From assembly GCA_036785705.1 (NCBI GenBank), contig JAWUZG010001108.1, positions 1 to 64,000 on the forward strand: DNA of 64,000 nucleotides. Reading direction: 5' to 3'. Positions within the stretch are counted from its first letter, which is position 1, and each line of letters opens with the position of its first letter. Positions 52,201 through 60,959 of the stretch are shown here, one piece after another. A program made the position numbers and the translations under genes. The stretch comes from Acanthornis magna (Eukaryota > Chordata > Aves > Passeriformes > Acanthizidae). The notes under the pieces are model-generated. The model did not search any database. It had not been told where the DNA came from and saw only the letters and a list, made by a program, of their open reading frames with translations.

Positions 52201-54028
52201 AAAACTGCCCCAAAACCCCCGAAAACTGCCCCAAAACTGCTCTGAAATCCCCAAAACTGCCCCAAAACTGCCCTGAAATCCCCAAAACTGCCCCAAAACT
52301 GCCCCAAAATCCCCGAAACTGCCCCAAAACTGCCCCGGAACCCCAAATCGGCTCTCGGAGACCCCAAAAACTGCCCTAAAACTGCTCCAAAACCCCCGAA
52401 AACTGCCCCAAAACTGCCCTGAAATCCCCAAAACTGCCCGGAGAACCCCGAAAACTGCCCCAAAACTGCCCGGAGAACCCCGAAAACTGCCCCAAAATCC
52501 CCGAAACTGCCCCAAAACTGCCCCGGAACCCCAAATCGGCTCTCGGAGCCCCAAAAACTGTCCCAAAACTGCCCCTAAACCCTCGAAACTGCCCCAAAAC
52601 CCCCGAAAACTGCCCTAAAACTGCCCCAAAACCCCCGAAAACTGCCCCAAAACCTCAAAAAATTGCCCCAAAAACCGCCCCGAACCCCCCAAAACTGCCC
52701 TAAAACTGCCCCGAACCCCCCAAAACTGCCCCGAAAACCCCAAAACTGCCCCAAAACTCAAAATCGTCTCTCGGAACTCTCAAATCTTCCAAAATCCGCC
52801 TAAAATCACCCCAAAAACGCCCCCCCCCCCGAAGAAAACCGCACGGACCCCCCCCCCCCCAAAATCCCATCCCCCAACTCGCGGACCCCTCGCGGCCCCC
52901 CCAAAAACAGCCCCGGGATGCCCCCGGAGCCCCCCCAAAGCCCTCCCCCCTAAATCCCCCCCCAGACATTTAAATCCCCACCGGAGCCATCTGTCCCCGC
53001 GAGGGGGGGGGCGGGGTGTGTGGGGGGGGGTGGGTTTGGGGGTTCCCCTCGCGCCCGACCCCAATTTGGGGGTGTCCCCGGCCGTGGGGGGGGGTCCATC
53101 TGGTGTGTCCCCCCCTCTCCCTGGGGGGGGGTCCCCGTCGCTCCCATCCCCCACCCCCGACCATGACCTACTTTTGCAGCCACAGCGCGACAGATGGGGG
53201 GGGGGGGGCCAGGAGCCACCCCCGGGCCCCCCCCCAAAGTGTCCTCTTGAACCCCCAAATTCCCCTCCCCCCATCGCCGCCTCCTCCTCCTCCTCCTCGG
53301 GGGGGGGGGTGGTCACCCCTTAAAAAAGAGGGGGGGTCTCTCTGCGGCCCCATTGGGGGGGGGTCCCGTGGGAATTTCCCCTTTTCCAAGGGGTGTCCCC
53401 CCCAAAAAAAAAGGGGATTTAAAAAGGGGAGGGGTCCCCAATTGCCGCACGAATTTGGGGGGGGTCCCCATGGAAGAGACCCCCACCAGTTGCGCCCCCG
53501 CGAGGGGAGAGGGGGGGTCGGGGAGCATCCCCGGCCTGGGGGGGTCCCTAAGCAGACCCCCCCCCAATTTAATGGATCAAAGGGGGCGCCCCCACATCGC
53601 CCCCATATTTGGGGGGGGGGGTCAGTGCACCCCCGCCCCTCTCACCCTTATTTGGGGGGGGTGTCCCTCTGCACCCCCCAACCTCATCGCACCCATTTTG
53701 GGGGGGGTCCGCGGGAAGACCGCGGGGGGGTCCCTACACTCCCCACCCCCCCCACGGGGGGCGCCCCTCACCCAATTTAGGGGCGTCCCCCCAAATTCCC
53801 CCCCCACACCGAATGCCCCCCAATTGTTGGGGGGTGGGGGGTCCCGTGGTTACCGCACCCCCCCAACCCCAAAAGCGAAGATCTCCCCTCGCCCCCCTCC
53901 CCCGAAAAAAACTCACCCCAACTGGAACCAGTCCTGCCCAGGAACTGGCGGGTGCGGGGGTCCCACACGAACGCCCTCCACTCGGCCACCACCTGCGCGC
54001 AGCTGCGCTTCTCCTTGTCCCGCGCCAT
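34091..54028 (-). CDS. ATP1B2: ATP1B2, Na,K-ATPase beta-2 subunit, complete, seven exons
   Basis: The gene encodes the glycosylated single-pass type II subunit that assembles with the Na,K-ATPase alpha chain and is also the glial adhesion molecule AMOG in mammals. In coding order the join is 54028-53917, 48684-48556, 45246-45142, 43052-42847, 40653-40597, 35905-35807 and 34255-34091. All junctions are GT-AG and in phase, giving 290 codons, the same length as the human protein. The layout is a cytoplasmic tail (1-38), a membrane helix near 39-64 and the ectodomain. The six conserved cysteines fall at 129, 150, 160, 177, 200 and 261. Glycosylation sequons are seen at N96, N118, N153, N193, N238 and N250. 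Relative to human, sites at 159 and 197 are lost and an additional Cys87 is present. It is convergent with TP53. Confidence 0.97.
34256..35800. repeat. ATP1B2 intron 6 arrays
   Basis: From 34,350 to 34,950 units of about 30-45 bp carry GGATCCAGGGGTCCCAAATT. From 34,980 to 35,700 units carry TCCCCAAAACCCATTGGGGA and TCCCAAATTTCCAAGAATTC. From 35,510 to 35,800 a block CCCCGAGGATTTTGGGATCC occurs twice. Confidence 0.88.
34532..34577 (-). repeat. Copy of the ATP1B2 exon 7 5' edge within intron 6
   Basis: GTTGGAGAACTGCACGGCCA and CCACGGGCTGCATGTAGTTC followed by ACCTGAGAG match the exon 7 start at about 34,213-34,260 with one change (GCATG for GCGTG). The acceptor and about 38 exonic bases are retained. 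The flanking CAGGTTTTTTG stretch is duplicated too. Confidence 0.9.
35807..35905 (-). CDS. ATP1B2: ATP1B2 exon 6
   Basis: Acceptor CCCCAG, donor CAC|GTGAGC. It encodes [20 protein letters not shown] and [13 protein letters not shown] in 33 codons, phase 0 at both ends. [10 protein letters not shown] is a hallmark of the beta family. Confidence 0.97.
35990..37345. repeat. ATP1B2 intron 5, C-rich arrays
   Basis: Up to about 36,960 the units are AGGACCCCCCAAATATTCTC with GACCCTCGGGACCACCCAAA at about 190-bp spacing. From there to 37,345 the unit is CCCCAAAAATCCCCC. Confidence 0.88.
37375..37610. repeat. ATP1B2 intron 5, CCCAGTCTGTCCCAGTGCCC array
   Basis: About 20 units of 10-14 bp, each with CCCAGT. 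Confidence 0.9.
37655..38335. repeat. ATP1B2 intron 5, GGGGACATTGGGGACAGCA array
   Basis: Nine- to twelve-base units GGGACATTG and GGGACAGCA, with larger duplicated groups. Confidence 0.92.
38345..39775. repeat. ATP1B2 intron 5, GAATTTTGGGGTGGAAAAAGT and TTTTGGGATTCCTAGAGG arrays
   Basis: To about 38,830 a 21-bp unit GAATTTTGGGGTGGAAAAAG. Then 30-45 bp units of ATTTTGGGATTCCTAGAGGG plus AATTTTGGGGTGAAATAAGT. Confidence 0.9.
39820..40520. repeat. ATP1B2 intron 5, second GGGGACATTGGGGACAT array
   Basis: Same GGGGACATT core as at 37,655-38,335 but separated from it by 1.5 kb of other arrays. Larger blocks with TTGAAGAGGAACATTGG occur twice. Confidence 0.92.
40597..40653 (-). CDS. ATP1B2: ATP1B2 exon 5
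   Basis: Acceptor CCCCCAG, donor AAG|GTGACG. Nineteen codons: [19 protein letters not shown]. It holds Cys200 and sequon N193-K-S; the N197 sequon known in mammals is absent (N-I-I). Confidence 0.96.
40670..41110. repeat. ATP1B2 intron 4, ACCAGTATGG 10-bp array
   Basis: About 43 decamers ACCAGTATGG/ACCAGTATAA in near-perfect register. Confidence 0.93.
41130..42840. repeat. ATP1B2 intron 4, CCCAGTCCATCCCAGTGCCT array
   Basis: Decameric CCCAGTCCAT/CCCAGTGCCT units are interrupted about every 180-250 bp by CCAACACAACTCATGGCCAA or CACAATATCAATTCACTCCC. The last 300 bp before exon 4 shift to CCCAGCGCCTCCCAGCGCT. Open frames of several hundred codons here are repeat translations. Confidence 0.93.
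42847..43052 (-). CDS. ATP1B2: ATP1B2 exon 4 (disulphide-rich ectodomain)
   Basis: Acceptor GCCGCAG, donor CGC|GTGAGT. It encodes, after a split proline codon, [60 protein letters not shown] and CVLVKVNR. Cysteines at 129, 150, 160 and 177 form the first two disulphides of the family. Sequons are N118 and N153. Confidence 0.97.
43080..45010. repeat. ATP1B2 intron 3, CCAGTATGGACTGGGAGCCGGCCAGGGCC array
   Basis: Units of 25-75 bp combine CCCAGTATGGGTAGGGTCAT with CCAGTATGGACTGGGAGCCG, GCCAGGGCCAGCCCAGT and TTCCAGTTTGGGTTGT. 45,010-45,130 is a CTCCCAGTCCCTCCCAGT tail. Confidence 0.92.
45142..45246 (-). CDS. ATP1B2: ATP1B2 exon 3
   Basis: Acceptor CCCCAG, donor GAGC|GTGAGT. It encodes [20 protein letters not shown] and [14 protein letters not shown] with a split glycine before and a split proline after. 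Sequon N96-V-S. Cys87 (IRPC) replaces the lysine of mammalian beta-2 and is a seventh ectodomain cysteine. Confidence 0.96.
45250..46075. repeat. ATP1B2 intron 2, GGGGACATGGGGACAGCATT array
   Basis: Third GGGGACA-based array of the gene, starting only a few bases upstream (in gene sense) of exon 3. Internal groups of about 60-110 bp are duplicated. Confidence 0.92.
46140..48548. repeat. ATP1B2 intron 2 array with about 12 copies of the exon 2 3' edge
   Basis: Units contain AAGCCCCCCGGGGGTCTCAC, CGGGGGTCTCCCAATGACCC and AATCCAGCCCCCCAGGACCC. GTCTCACCGGGGG is the reverse complement of the exon 2 end plus donor (CCCCCG|GTGAGAC). Copies near 46,311, 46,461, 46,859, 47,129, 47,328, 47,400, 47,536, 47,873, 47,949, 48,217 and 48,351, plus variants near 46,790 and 48,144. 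Confidence 0.9.
48556..48684 (-). CDS. ATP1B2: ATP1B2 exon 2 (transmembrane segment)
   Basis: Acceptor CCCCCAG, donor CCCCG|GTGAGA. It encodes [40 protein letters not shown] and TP, framed by two split glycine codons. The first 25 residues form the membrane helix. [20 protein letters not shown] is diagnostic of beta subunits. Confidence 0.98.
48690..50830. repeat. ATP1B2 intron 1 array with 11 copies of the exon 2 5' edge
   Basis: Units of about 150-270 bp contain AGCAGGATCAGCCCTGGGGG (exon 2 start plus acceptor, reverse complement), GTCAGGACCCCCAGAAATGA, AATCCCCGTGGGGAAAAACC and AAAATCCCAATGGAAAAGGG. Copies near 48,886, 49,078, 49,243, 49,512, 49,674, 49,827, 50,023, 50,240, 50,400, 50,555 and 50,751. 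The three nearest the exon keep about 30 exonic bases (ACACCAGGTAGAA); farther ones keep about 15-20. Confidence 0.93.
50830..52800. repeat. ATP1B2 intron 1, CCCCAAAATTGCCCC / CCCCAAAACTGCCC array
   Basis: Degenerate to about 51,750, then regular 10-14 bp units AAAATGCCCC and AAAACTGCCC; CGGAACCCCAAATCGGCTCT occurs twice near 52,340 and 52,525. 52,800-53,910 is G/C-rich and largely non-tandem with no recognisable gene. Confidence 0.9.
53917..54028 (-). CDS. ATP1B2: ATP1B2 exon 1 (start codon, cytoplasmic tail)
   Basis: ATG at 54028-54026 in CTGATGGCGC context. It encodes [20 protein letters not shown] and [17 protein letters not shown], then a split glycine at donor G|GTGAGT. It aligns without gaps to the N-terminus of mammalian beta-2, including FVW(D/N)PRT and FLGRTG, which fixes the start. 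Confidence 0.97.
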
Positions 54029-54210
54029 CAGGGGGGCTCTGTAGCCGTGTCCCCCCCGCCCCGGCTCCGCTCCGGGTGTCCCCTCCCCCGGTGTCCCCCC
54101 CGCGCTGTCGCTCGCGCCCCCCGCTCGCTGCCGCTCCGGCTCCGCCCGCGCCGGGACTCGAACCCGCGACTCCCCGCGGCCGCCGCCGCGCCGCCCTTTA
54201 TGGGCTCGGA
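54029..54210 (-). promoter_or_regulatory. ATP1B2: ATP1B2 5' UTR and core promoter candidate
   Basis: CpG-rich, non-tandem stretch. A TATA-like CATAAA (- strand) lies at 54,197-54,202 about 170 bp before the ATG, which would put initiation near 54,165-54,170. Confidence 0.45.
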
Positions 54211-54700
54211 GGCCACGCCCCCTCTGTGCTGACCACGCCCCCCGAGCGGCCTGGCCACGCCCCTTAAAGCCCTCCCGGTTCTGCCCCGTCTGCTATAAAG
54301 CACCGAGGCCACGCCCCCGAGCAGCATGGCCACGCCCCTTAAAGCCTCCCTTGTTATAAGGCCTCGAGGCCACGCCCCCGAGCAGCCTAGCCACGCCCCT
54401 TAAAGCCCTCCCGGTTCTGCCCCGTCTGCTATAATGCCCCGAGGCCACGCCCCCGAGCAGCCTGGCCACGCCCATTAAAGCCATATCTGCTATAACGCCC
54501 CGAGGCCACGCCCCCGCTCCACCTGGCCACGCCCCTTAAAGCCTCCCGTCTGCTATAAAGTCCCGAGGCCACGCCCCCGCGCCGCCTGGCCACGCCCCTT
54601 AGAGCCATATTTGATATAAGCCCCGAGGCCACGCCCCCGAGCCGCCTGACCATGCCCCTTAAAGCCCCAGGGTCCCGCCCCTTCTGCTCTAAAGCCCCGA
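54210..54700. repeat. CCACGCCCC / TCTGCTATAAAGC array upstream of ATP1B2
   Basis: Seven units of about 60-70 bp: CCGAGGCCACGCCCCCGAGC, GCCTGGCCACGCCCCTTAAA and GTCTGCTATAAAGCCC. Each has two or three CACCC/KLF-type boxes and a TATA-like word. Confidence 0.9.
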
Positions 54701-55300
54701 AGTCACGCCCCTTATGCAAATGAGGATTTTTTAAGCCTCGCACGCCACGCCCCTTGCGCTAAGGATGTTTTATAAAGCCTTCACGCCCCGCCCCTTATGC
54801 TAATGAGGACATTTTAAGCCTCGCACCCCTTAAGGTAATGTTCTGTAAAGCCCACACGCCACGCCCCTTATGCTAATGAAGATTTCAAACCCCCCCAAGC
54901 CCCTCCCCTTATGCTAATGACAATTCTCACAGCAGAGTTGCCCCACCCCTTATGCTAATAACTCATTATAATATCCCAATATCTCCCCCCTTAGTCTAAT
55001 AGCACGTGTTGGAGCTGCCTGGCCCCTCCCCTTATGCTAATAGCCCCAAATCCACGCCCCTTATGCTAATTAATCGAGCCAAACCCGACTTCCCACGCCC
55101 TTATGCTAATAGAGCTTTCTAACGCCACAAGCCCCGCCCCTTATGCTAATAAACCAGGCTAGAGTTCAACAAGCCACGCCCTTTATGCTAATCCGAGGTT
55201 TCAACACCCCAAGCCACGCCCCCGGGGCATCTCCCCGCCCTGTCCCTCCATATAAGGAGTTTAATGCCCCGAGCCCCGCCCCTATGCTAATGAGGGGGCG
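54700..55300. promoter_or_regulatory. POU-octamer / CACGCCCC array between ATP1B2 and GRK
   Basis: One canonical octamer ATGCAAAT (54714-54721) and ten ATGCTAAT (starting 54797, 54870, 54911, 54952, 55034, 55063, 55103, 55143, 55185, 55284), nearly all within CGCCCCTTATGCTAAT. Both halves are transcription-factor words (KLF/SP and POU). Binding is inference. Confidence 0.6.
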
Positions 55301-55384
55301 TGGCCGCCCGCGGCGGTTCCCACCGTCCCCCATTGAGAGATTTGGGGACGGGGGTGGGGGGGGCTCTTAAAGGGACCGCGCGGG

Positions 55385-57245
55385 AGGGGGCAGAGGATAC
55401 TGGGGGGGACTGGGAGAGCTGTGGGGGTAACTGGGAGCACTGGGAATCACTGGGAGCACTGGGAGCACTGGGAATCACTGGGAGCACCGGGAATCACTGT
55501 GGGGTTACTGGGAGCATTGGGGAACGGTTACTGGGAGCACTGGGAATCACTGGGAGCACTGGGAATCACTGTGTGGCTACTGGGAGCACTGGGGAATGGT
55601 TACTGGGAGCACTGGGAATCACTGGGAGCACTGGGGAATGCTTACTGGGAGCACTGGGCAATAGTTACTGGGAGCACTGGGGAATGGTTACTGGGAGCAC
55701 TGGGAATCACTGGGAGCGCTGGGCAATGGTTACTGGGAGCACTGGGAAACACCGCGGGGTTACTGGGAGCACTGGGAATCACTGGAAGGCTCTGGGAGGC
55801 ACTGGGGAATGGTTACTGGGAACACTGGGAATCACTGGGAGTACTGGGCAATGGTTACTGGGAGCACTGGGCAATGGTTACTGGGAGCACTGGGAAACAC
55901 CGTGGGGTTACTGGGAGCACTGGGAATCACTGGAAGGCTCTGGGAGCACTGGGCAATGGTTACTGGGAGCAGTGGGCAATGGTTACTGGGAGCACTGGGA
56001 ATCACTGGGAGGCTCTGGGAGCACTGGGCAATGGTTACTGGGAGTATTGGGGGGACAACTGGGAGCACTGGGAATCACTGGGAGCACTGGGCAATGGTTA
56101 CTGGGAGCACTGGGAATCACTGGGAGGCTCTGGGAGCACTGGGCAATGGTTACTGGGAGTATTGGGGGGGCAACTGGGAGCACTGGGAATCACTGGGAAC
56201 ACTGGGAGGCTCTGGGAACACTGGGGTGTTACTGGGAACACGGGGGGATGGTTACTGGGTGCACTGGGGAGTTACGGGGAGGCTACTGGGACCACTGGGA
56301 GCGGGAACTGGGAGCCCTGGGAATGGGAACTGGGAGTTCTGGGAGCACTGGGAGCGGGAACTGGGAGCACTGGAGGGTTACTGGGAGCACTGGAAGCGGG
56401 AACTGGGAGCACTGGGAACGGGAACTGGGAGTTCTGGGAGCCCTGGGAACGGGAACTGGGAGTTCTGGGAGAACTGGGAGCAGAAACGTGGGGTGCTGGA
56501 GTTACTGGAAGCACTGGGAGCACTGGGAACGGGGACTGGGAACACTGGAGGGTTACAGGGAGCACTGGGAGCAGAAACTGGGAGCACTGGGAACGGGAAC
56601 TGGGAGTTCTGGGAGCACTGGGAGTGGGAACTGGGAGTACTGGAGGGTTACTGGGAGCACTGGGAATGGGAACGGGGAGCACTGGGAACAGGAACTGGAA
56701 GCACTGGGAGCACTGGGAGCAGAAACTGGGAGTGCTGGAGTTACTGGAAGCACTGGAGAGCACTGGGAGCACTGGGAACAGGGACTGGGAACACTGACAG
56801 GTTACTGGGAGCACAGGGAATGGACACTGGGAGCACTGGAGGGTTACTGGGAGCACTGGGAGCAGAAACTGGGAGTGCTGGAGGGTTACTGGGAGCACTG
56901 GGAATGGGAACTGGGAGCACTAGAGGATTACTGGGAACAGCAACTGGGAGCACTGGCAGGTTACTGGGAGTATGGGGAACGGGAACTGGGAACACTGGAG
57001 GGTTACTGGGAGCACTGGGAGCACTGGGAAACGGGAACTGGGAGCACTGGGAGCTCTGGGAACAGCAACTGGGAGCACTGGTGGGTTACTGGGAGCACTG
57101 GGAACGGGAACTGGGAGCACTGGGAGCACTGGGAGCACTGGGAGCGGGAACTGGGAGCACTGGGAGCACTGGGAGCGGGAACTGGGAGCACTGGAGGGTT
57201 ACTGGGAGTACTGGGAACAGGAACTGGAGGCACTGGGAGCCTTCG
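55385..57245. repeat. ACTGGGAGCACTGGGAATC minisatellite
   Basis: About 1.86 kb of 9-11 bp monomers ACTGGGAGC, ACTGGGAATC and AATGGTTACTGGG, with larger groups of 60-130 bp. The open frame across it (hundreds of codons of GSTGN) is not a gene. Confidence 0.93.
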
Positions 57246-57420
57246 GACCACCCAGGCTCATCAATCCCAGCGCGGTAATTAACGAGGGGGGCGTGGCTAA
57301 TTGGGGGCGTGGCCTGCGCGGGGTCACTCGGGATCAAGTCTGGGCCCTCCCCGCCCCCCCCAGGGGAGACCCCAACGATCCCAGTACCCCCCAGTCCCAA
57401 ACTGGGCAGACTGGGAAATT
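57245..57420. other. Short single-copy stretch
   Basis: CGCGGTAATTAACGAGG and two GGGGCGTGGC boxes; no gene seen. Confidence 0.4.
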
Positions 57421-58060
57421 TGGGGGAGGGGTCCTAGTGGTTTGGGGGAGCTCAGAAATTTGGGGGAGGGGTCCCAGTGGTTTGGGGGGGCTCAGAAATT
57501 TTGGGGAGGGGTCCCGGGGGGAGGGGTGCAGAAATTTTGGGGAGGGGTCCCGGGGGGAGGGGTGCAGAAATTTTGGGGAGGGGTCCCAGAGGATGGGGGG
57601 GCTCAGAAATTTGGGGAGGGATCCTAGTGGTTTGGGGGGGCTCAGAAATTTGGGGAGGGTCCCAGAGGTTTGGGAGTCTCAGAAATTTGGGGGAGGGGTC
57701 CCAGAGGTTTGGGGGGCTCAGAAATTTGGGGAGGGTCCCAGAGGTTTGGGGGGGCTCGGATTTGGGGGTGGTCCCAGAGGTTTTTTTGGGGGGGGGGGCA
57801 ACCCAGGCACTGAGGGGGTCCCCAGGAGTCCTTGGGGGGCCCCCAAAATTCCGGGGGGGTTTAGAAATCCTTGGGGGGGGGGTCCAGGAATTCGGGATTG
57901 GGGAAAGACCTGGGGAGGGGTCTCAGATTTTGGGGGGGGAGCAATGAGCTCGAGGGGGGCGCGGTAACCCCGGGGGGGGCCCAGGAATCCCGGGGGGGCT
58001 CCCGAGGATCCGGGGGACCCCCCCAAAATTCCGGGGGGGTCCCAAATATCGGGGATGGGG
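57420..58060. repeat. GGTTTGGGGGGGCTCAGAAATTT array
   Basis: About 10 units of 38-50 bp with GGGGTCCCAGAGGTTTGGGG and GCTCAGAAATTTGGGGGAGG, degrading to the right. Confidence 0.88.
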
Positions 58061-58224
58061 AGGTTTAGAGATCTTTGGGGGGGGGGTCCAGGAGTTTGGG
58101 AATGGGGAAACACCTGGGGGGTGGGGGGCTCAGATTTGGGGGGGACACAAGAGCTCGGGGTGGACGCGGTCGGCCCGGGGGGGGCCCCAGGCATCCCGGG
58201 GGGGCCCCGAGGATCCGGGGGGGC

Positions 58225-58375
58225 CCCAGCAGGGCGGGGGGGGCCCCGTCCGGCCGCGCGTGCCCGGCCGAGCGCTCGCGGCTCCCCGGTAACGGCGCGT
58301 CCCCGGCGGCAGCGGCGGCCAAACCCCCCCGCGCCCCCCCCGGGCCCGGAGGCCGCAGGGTCCCCCCCGATCCGG
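58225..58375. promoter_or_regulatory. CpG-dense single-copy segment
   Basis: CGGCCGCGCGTGCCCGGCCG and GCGGCAGCGGCGGCC are CpG-dense and non-tandem, unlike the neighbours. It could be a CpG-island core for either divergent gene. No direct evidence of a start site. Confidence 0.3.
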
Positions 58376-58840
58376 GGGGGGGGGGTCCCGAATTCCTGGG
58401 GTTTCCCTGATTTATGGGGGGGGGTCCTGAATTCCTGGGGTTTTCCTGATCCACGGGGGGGTCCCGAATTTGTGAGGTTTCTCTGATTTATGGGGAGGGG
58501 GTCCCCGAATTCCTGGGGTTTCCCCGATTTATGGGGGGGGGTCCTGAATTCCTGGGGTTTCCCTGATTTATGGGAGGGGTCCCCGAATTCCTGGGGTTTC
58601 CCCGATTTATTGGGGGGGGGTCCGGAATTCCTGGCGTTTCCTCAGTCCCTGAGGTTTCCCCAATTTAAGGGGAGGGGTCCGGAATTCCTGGCGTTTCCCT
58701 GATCCACGGGGGGGATCCGGAATTCCTGGGGTTTCCCTGATTTATGGAGGGGGGGTCCGGAATTCATGGGTGGTCCCTGATCCGTGGGGAGGGGTCCGGA
58801 ATTCCTGGAGTTTCCCCAATCCATGGGGGGGGTCCCGAAT
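58375..58840. repeat. GAATTCCTGGGGTTTCCCTGATTTATGGGG array
   Basis: About 11 units of 38-45 bp, most with an EcoRI word GAATTC. Confidence 0.9.
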
Positions 58841-59720
58841 CCTCAATGACGGGGGGGAATCCCCGGGATCAATTGGGGGGGGGTCCCGGGATCAATCGCG
58901 GGGGGGTCCCGGGATCAATCGCGGGGGGGTCCCGGACCCCTGGGATCCCCCAGGATCAGGGGCGGGGGTCCCCCCGGGAGCCAAGGGGGGGTTCCGGACA
59001 TCTGCTCCCCCCGGGATCAATTTGGGGAGGGGTCCCCTGGGATAAACGCGGGACATCCCCCGAGTTTAATTGGGGGGGGGTCCAGTCCAGTTGGGTCCCC
59101 CGGAATTAAGGGGAGGGGGCGGGTCCTGCACACCTGAGACCCCCCCGTGATTAATGGGGGGGCGGGGGGGGTTTCCCGGGATTAGCGTGGGTGGGTGGGG
59201 GGGTCCCGAACGCCTGAATCCTCCGTGGGCAATGCGGGGGGGGTCCCCGGGATCAGTGGGGGGGTCCCGGGATCAATTGAGGGGGGGGTCACAGGTGCCT
59301 GAGTCCCAGGGGTTAATGGGGTGGTCCCGGGATCAATAGGGGGGGTCCCGGGATCAGTGGGGGGGGGGGACACAGGTGCCAGAGCCCCCGGGGATCAACT
59401 GGGGGGGTCCCGGGATCTATGGAGGGTCCCGGGATCAGTGGAGGGGGGGGGTCCCTGGATCTTTTGGGGGGGCCACAGGTGCCGGAGCCCCCCGGGGTTA
59501 ATGGGGGGGGTCCCGGGATCAGTGGGGGGGTCCCGGGATCCATGGGGGGGTCCCGATATCAGTGGGGGGGTCCCGGGGTCAATTGGGGGGGGGGTCTCAG
59601 AATCAATGGCGGGGTCCCGGGATCCATGGGGGGGTCCCGGGATCCATGGGGGGGTCCTGGGGTTAATGGGGGGGTCCCGGGGTCAATTGAAGGGTCCCGG
59701 GATCCATGGGGGGGGCGCGG
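58840..59720. repeat. GGGGGGGTCCCGGGATCAATGG array
   Basis: About 30 units of 18-30 bp around TCCCGGGATCAATGGGGGGG; some are longer with ACAGGTGCCAGAGCCCCCGG. Confidence 0.9.
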
Positions 59721-59799
59721 CCCGCGGGTCCCCCGGGGTGAGAAGCCCCAGGGGGTGGTGGGGGGGGGCTGAGGGGGTTTGGGGGGGGTCGCGGGGGGG

Positions 59800-59887
59800 C
59801 CGCCCCCGGGGGATTTGGTTAATCGCCGGGCGGGGCTAATCCGGCCCCGGGGCACCGGACCCGCCGCGGGCCGGGGCAGCTGCGCAG
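59800..59887 (+). promoter_or_regulatory. Candidate upstream promoter / noncoding exon of the GRK gene
   Basis: Non-tandem sequence with GGTTAATCG (59817) and CTAATCCGG (TAATCC at 59837-59842, the CRX/OTX core), then CAGCTGCGCAG followed by a good donor GTGAGA at 59888. A noncoding first exon ending at 59,887 spliced to CAG|CC at 61,735 would fit. Inference only. Confidence 0.3.
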
Positions 59888-59929
59888 GTGAGAGCGGGGG
59901 TCCCGGGGGGGCGGGGGTCGTGGGGGGGG

Positions 59930-60700
59930 GTCCCGGGGGGGTGGTCCCGGGAGGAGGGGTCGCGGGGTCCCGGACACGGGGGTCCTTTGGGGTCTGGGGT
60001 CTCCGGGGTTCCTGGGGGTCCCTGGGGGTCCCTGGGGGTGGGGGGTGCATGGTGGGGCTGGGGGTCCCTAAGGAATGAGGAGGGGTCCTCCCGAGGGGGT
60101 TCCGGGGTGGGGGTCGTGGGTATGTGGGGCCCGTGGGGTCAGGGGTCGGGGGTCTCCAGGATGGGGTGGGGGGTCCTGGGGGGTCCGGGACGTTTGAATT
60201 CCCTGGGGTCAATGGGGGGGTCAGGGGTCTCGGGGGTGGGGGGTCCTGGGTCCCCTGGGATCGGGGGTTGGGGTCCCGTGGTGGTGGGGGGTCCCCAGGG
60301 GGCGGGGGGTCCTCCTGGGGGGTCCCGGACACCTGAGACCCCTGGGGTCAGTGGGGGGGGGGGCTCAGGGTGGGGGTCCTGAGGACGGGGGGGTCTCGGG
60401 ATGGGGGCGTGGGTGATTGGGGTCAGAGGTCAGGGGTCTCCCCTGGGGGGGGTCCCGGGGAGGATCCTGGATTTAGGGTGGTCCCTGGATTTGGGGGGGG
60501 TCCCTGGATTTAAGGTGGTCCCTGGATTTGGGGGGGAGGTCCCAGGGGTTGGGAGGGGTCCCCCGGGGGGGGTCCCTGGGTTTAGGGGTGTCCCCGAGGA
60601 GGGGGAGTCCTTGTGGGGGTCCCCAGGGATGGGGTCCCAGGTCCCCGTGTCCCCTCAGGGTCAGGGGTCTCCTGAAGGGGCGGGGGTCCCACGGTGGGGG
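59930..60700. repeat. Degenerate G-rich GGGGGTCCCTGG tract
   Basis: Irregular GGGGTCCCTGGATTTGGGGG and GGGGGTCCCGG units; no gene. 60,832-60,866 is an interrupted poly-T tract. Confidence 0.7.
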
Positions 60701-60959
60701 GGGGGTCGTGGCCCGTCCCCCTCCCCCCTCGCTCCTCCCCCTTCCCCCCCTTCCCATCATCCCCCGTGGGATCCACCCCGGGGGGGGGTGCGGGGGTGGG
60801 TGGTCTCTCCCAGAATCCTTTGCGGCCCCCTGCTTTTTTTTTGCTTTTTTTTTTTCTTTTTTTTTGGGGGGGGGGGCTGACCCCGTTCCCATCCCGCCCC
60901 GCGGCCGCGGGGCCTGTCGGGATTTCGGGGGGGGGGGGGGTTCGGGGGGGCTCTCGTGC

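Noticed and set aside
52800..53910. A protein gene in the G/C-rich end of ATP1B2 intron 1
   Set aside because: Frames open on both strands reflect composition (PPPP and GGGG runs); no splice-supported or recognisable protein was found.
54154..54164. tRNA B-box-like GGTTCGAGTCC on the - strand in the ATP1B2 5' region
   Set aside because: No A box, acceptor stem or anticodon arm can be drawn around it and the T-stem has only four pairs. Probably chance in GC-rich sequence.
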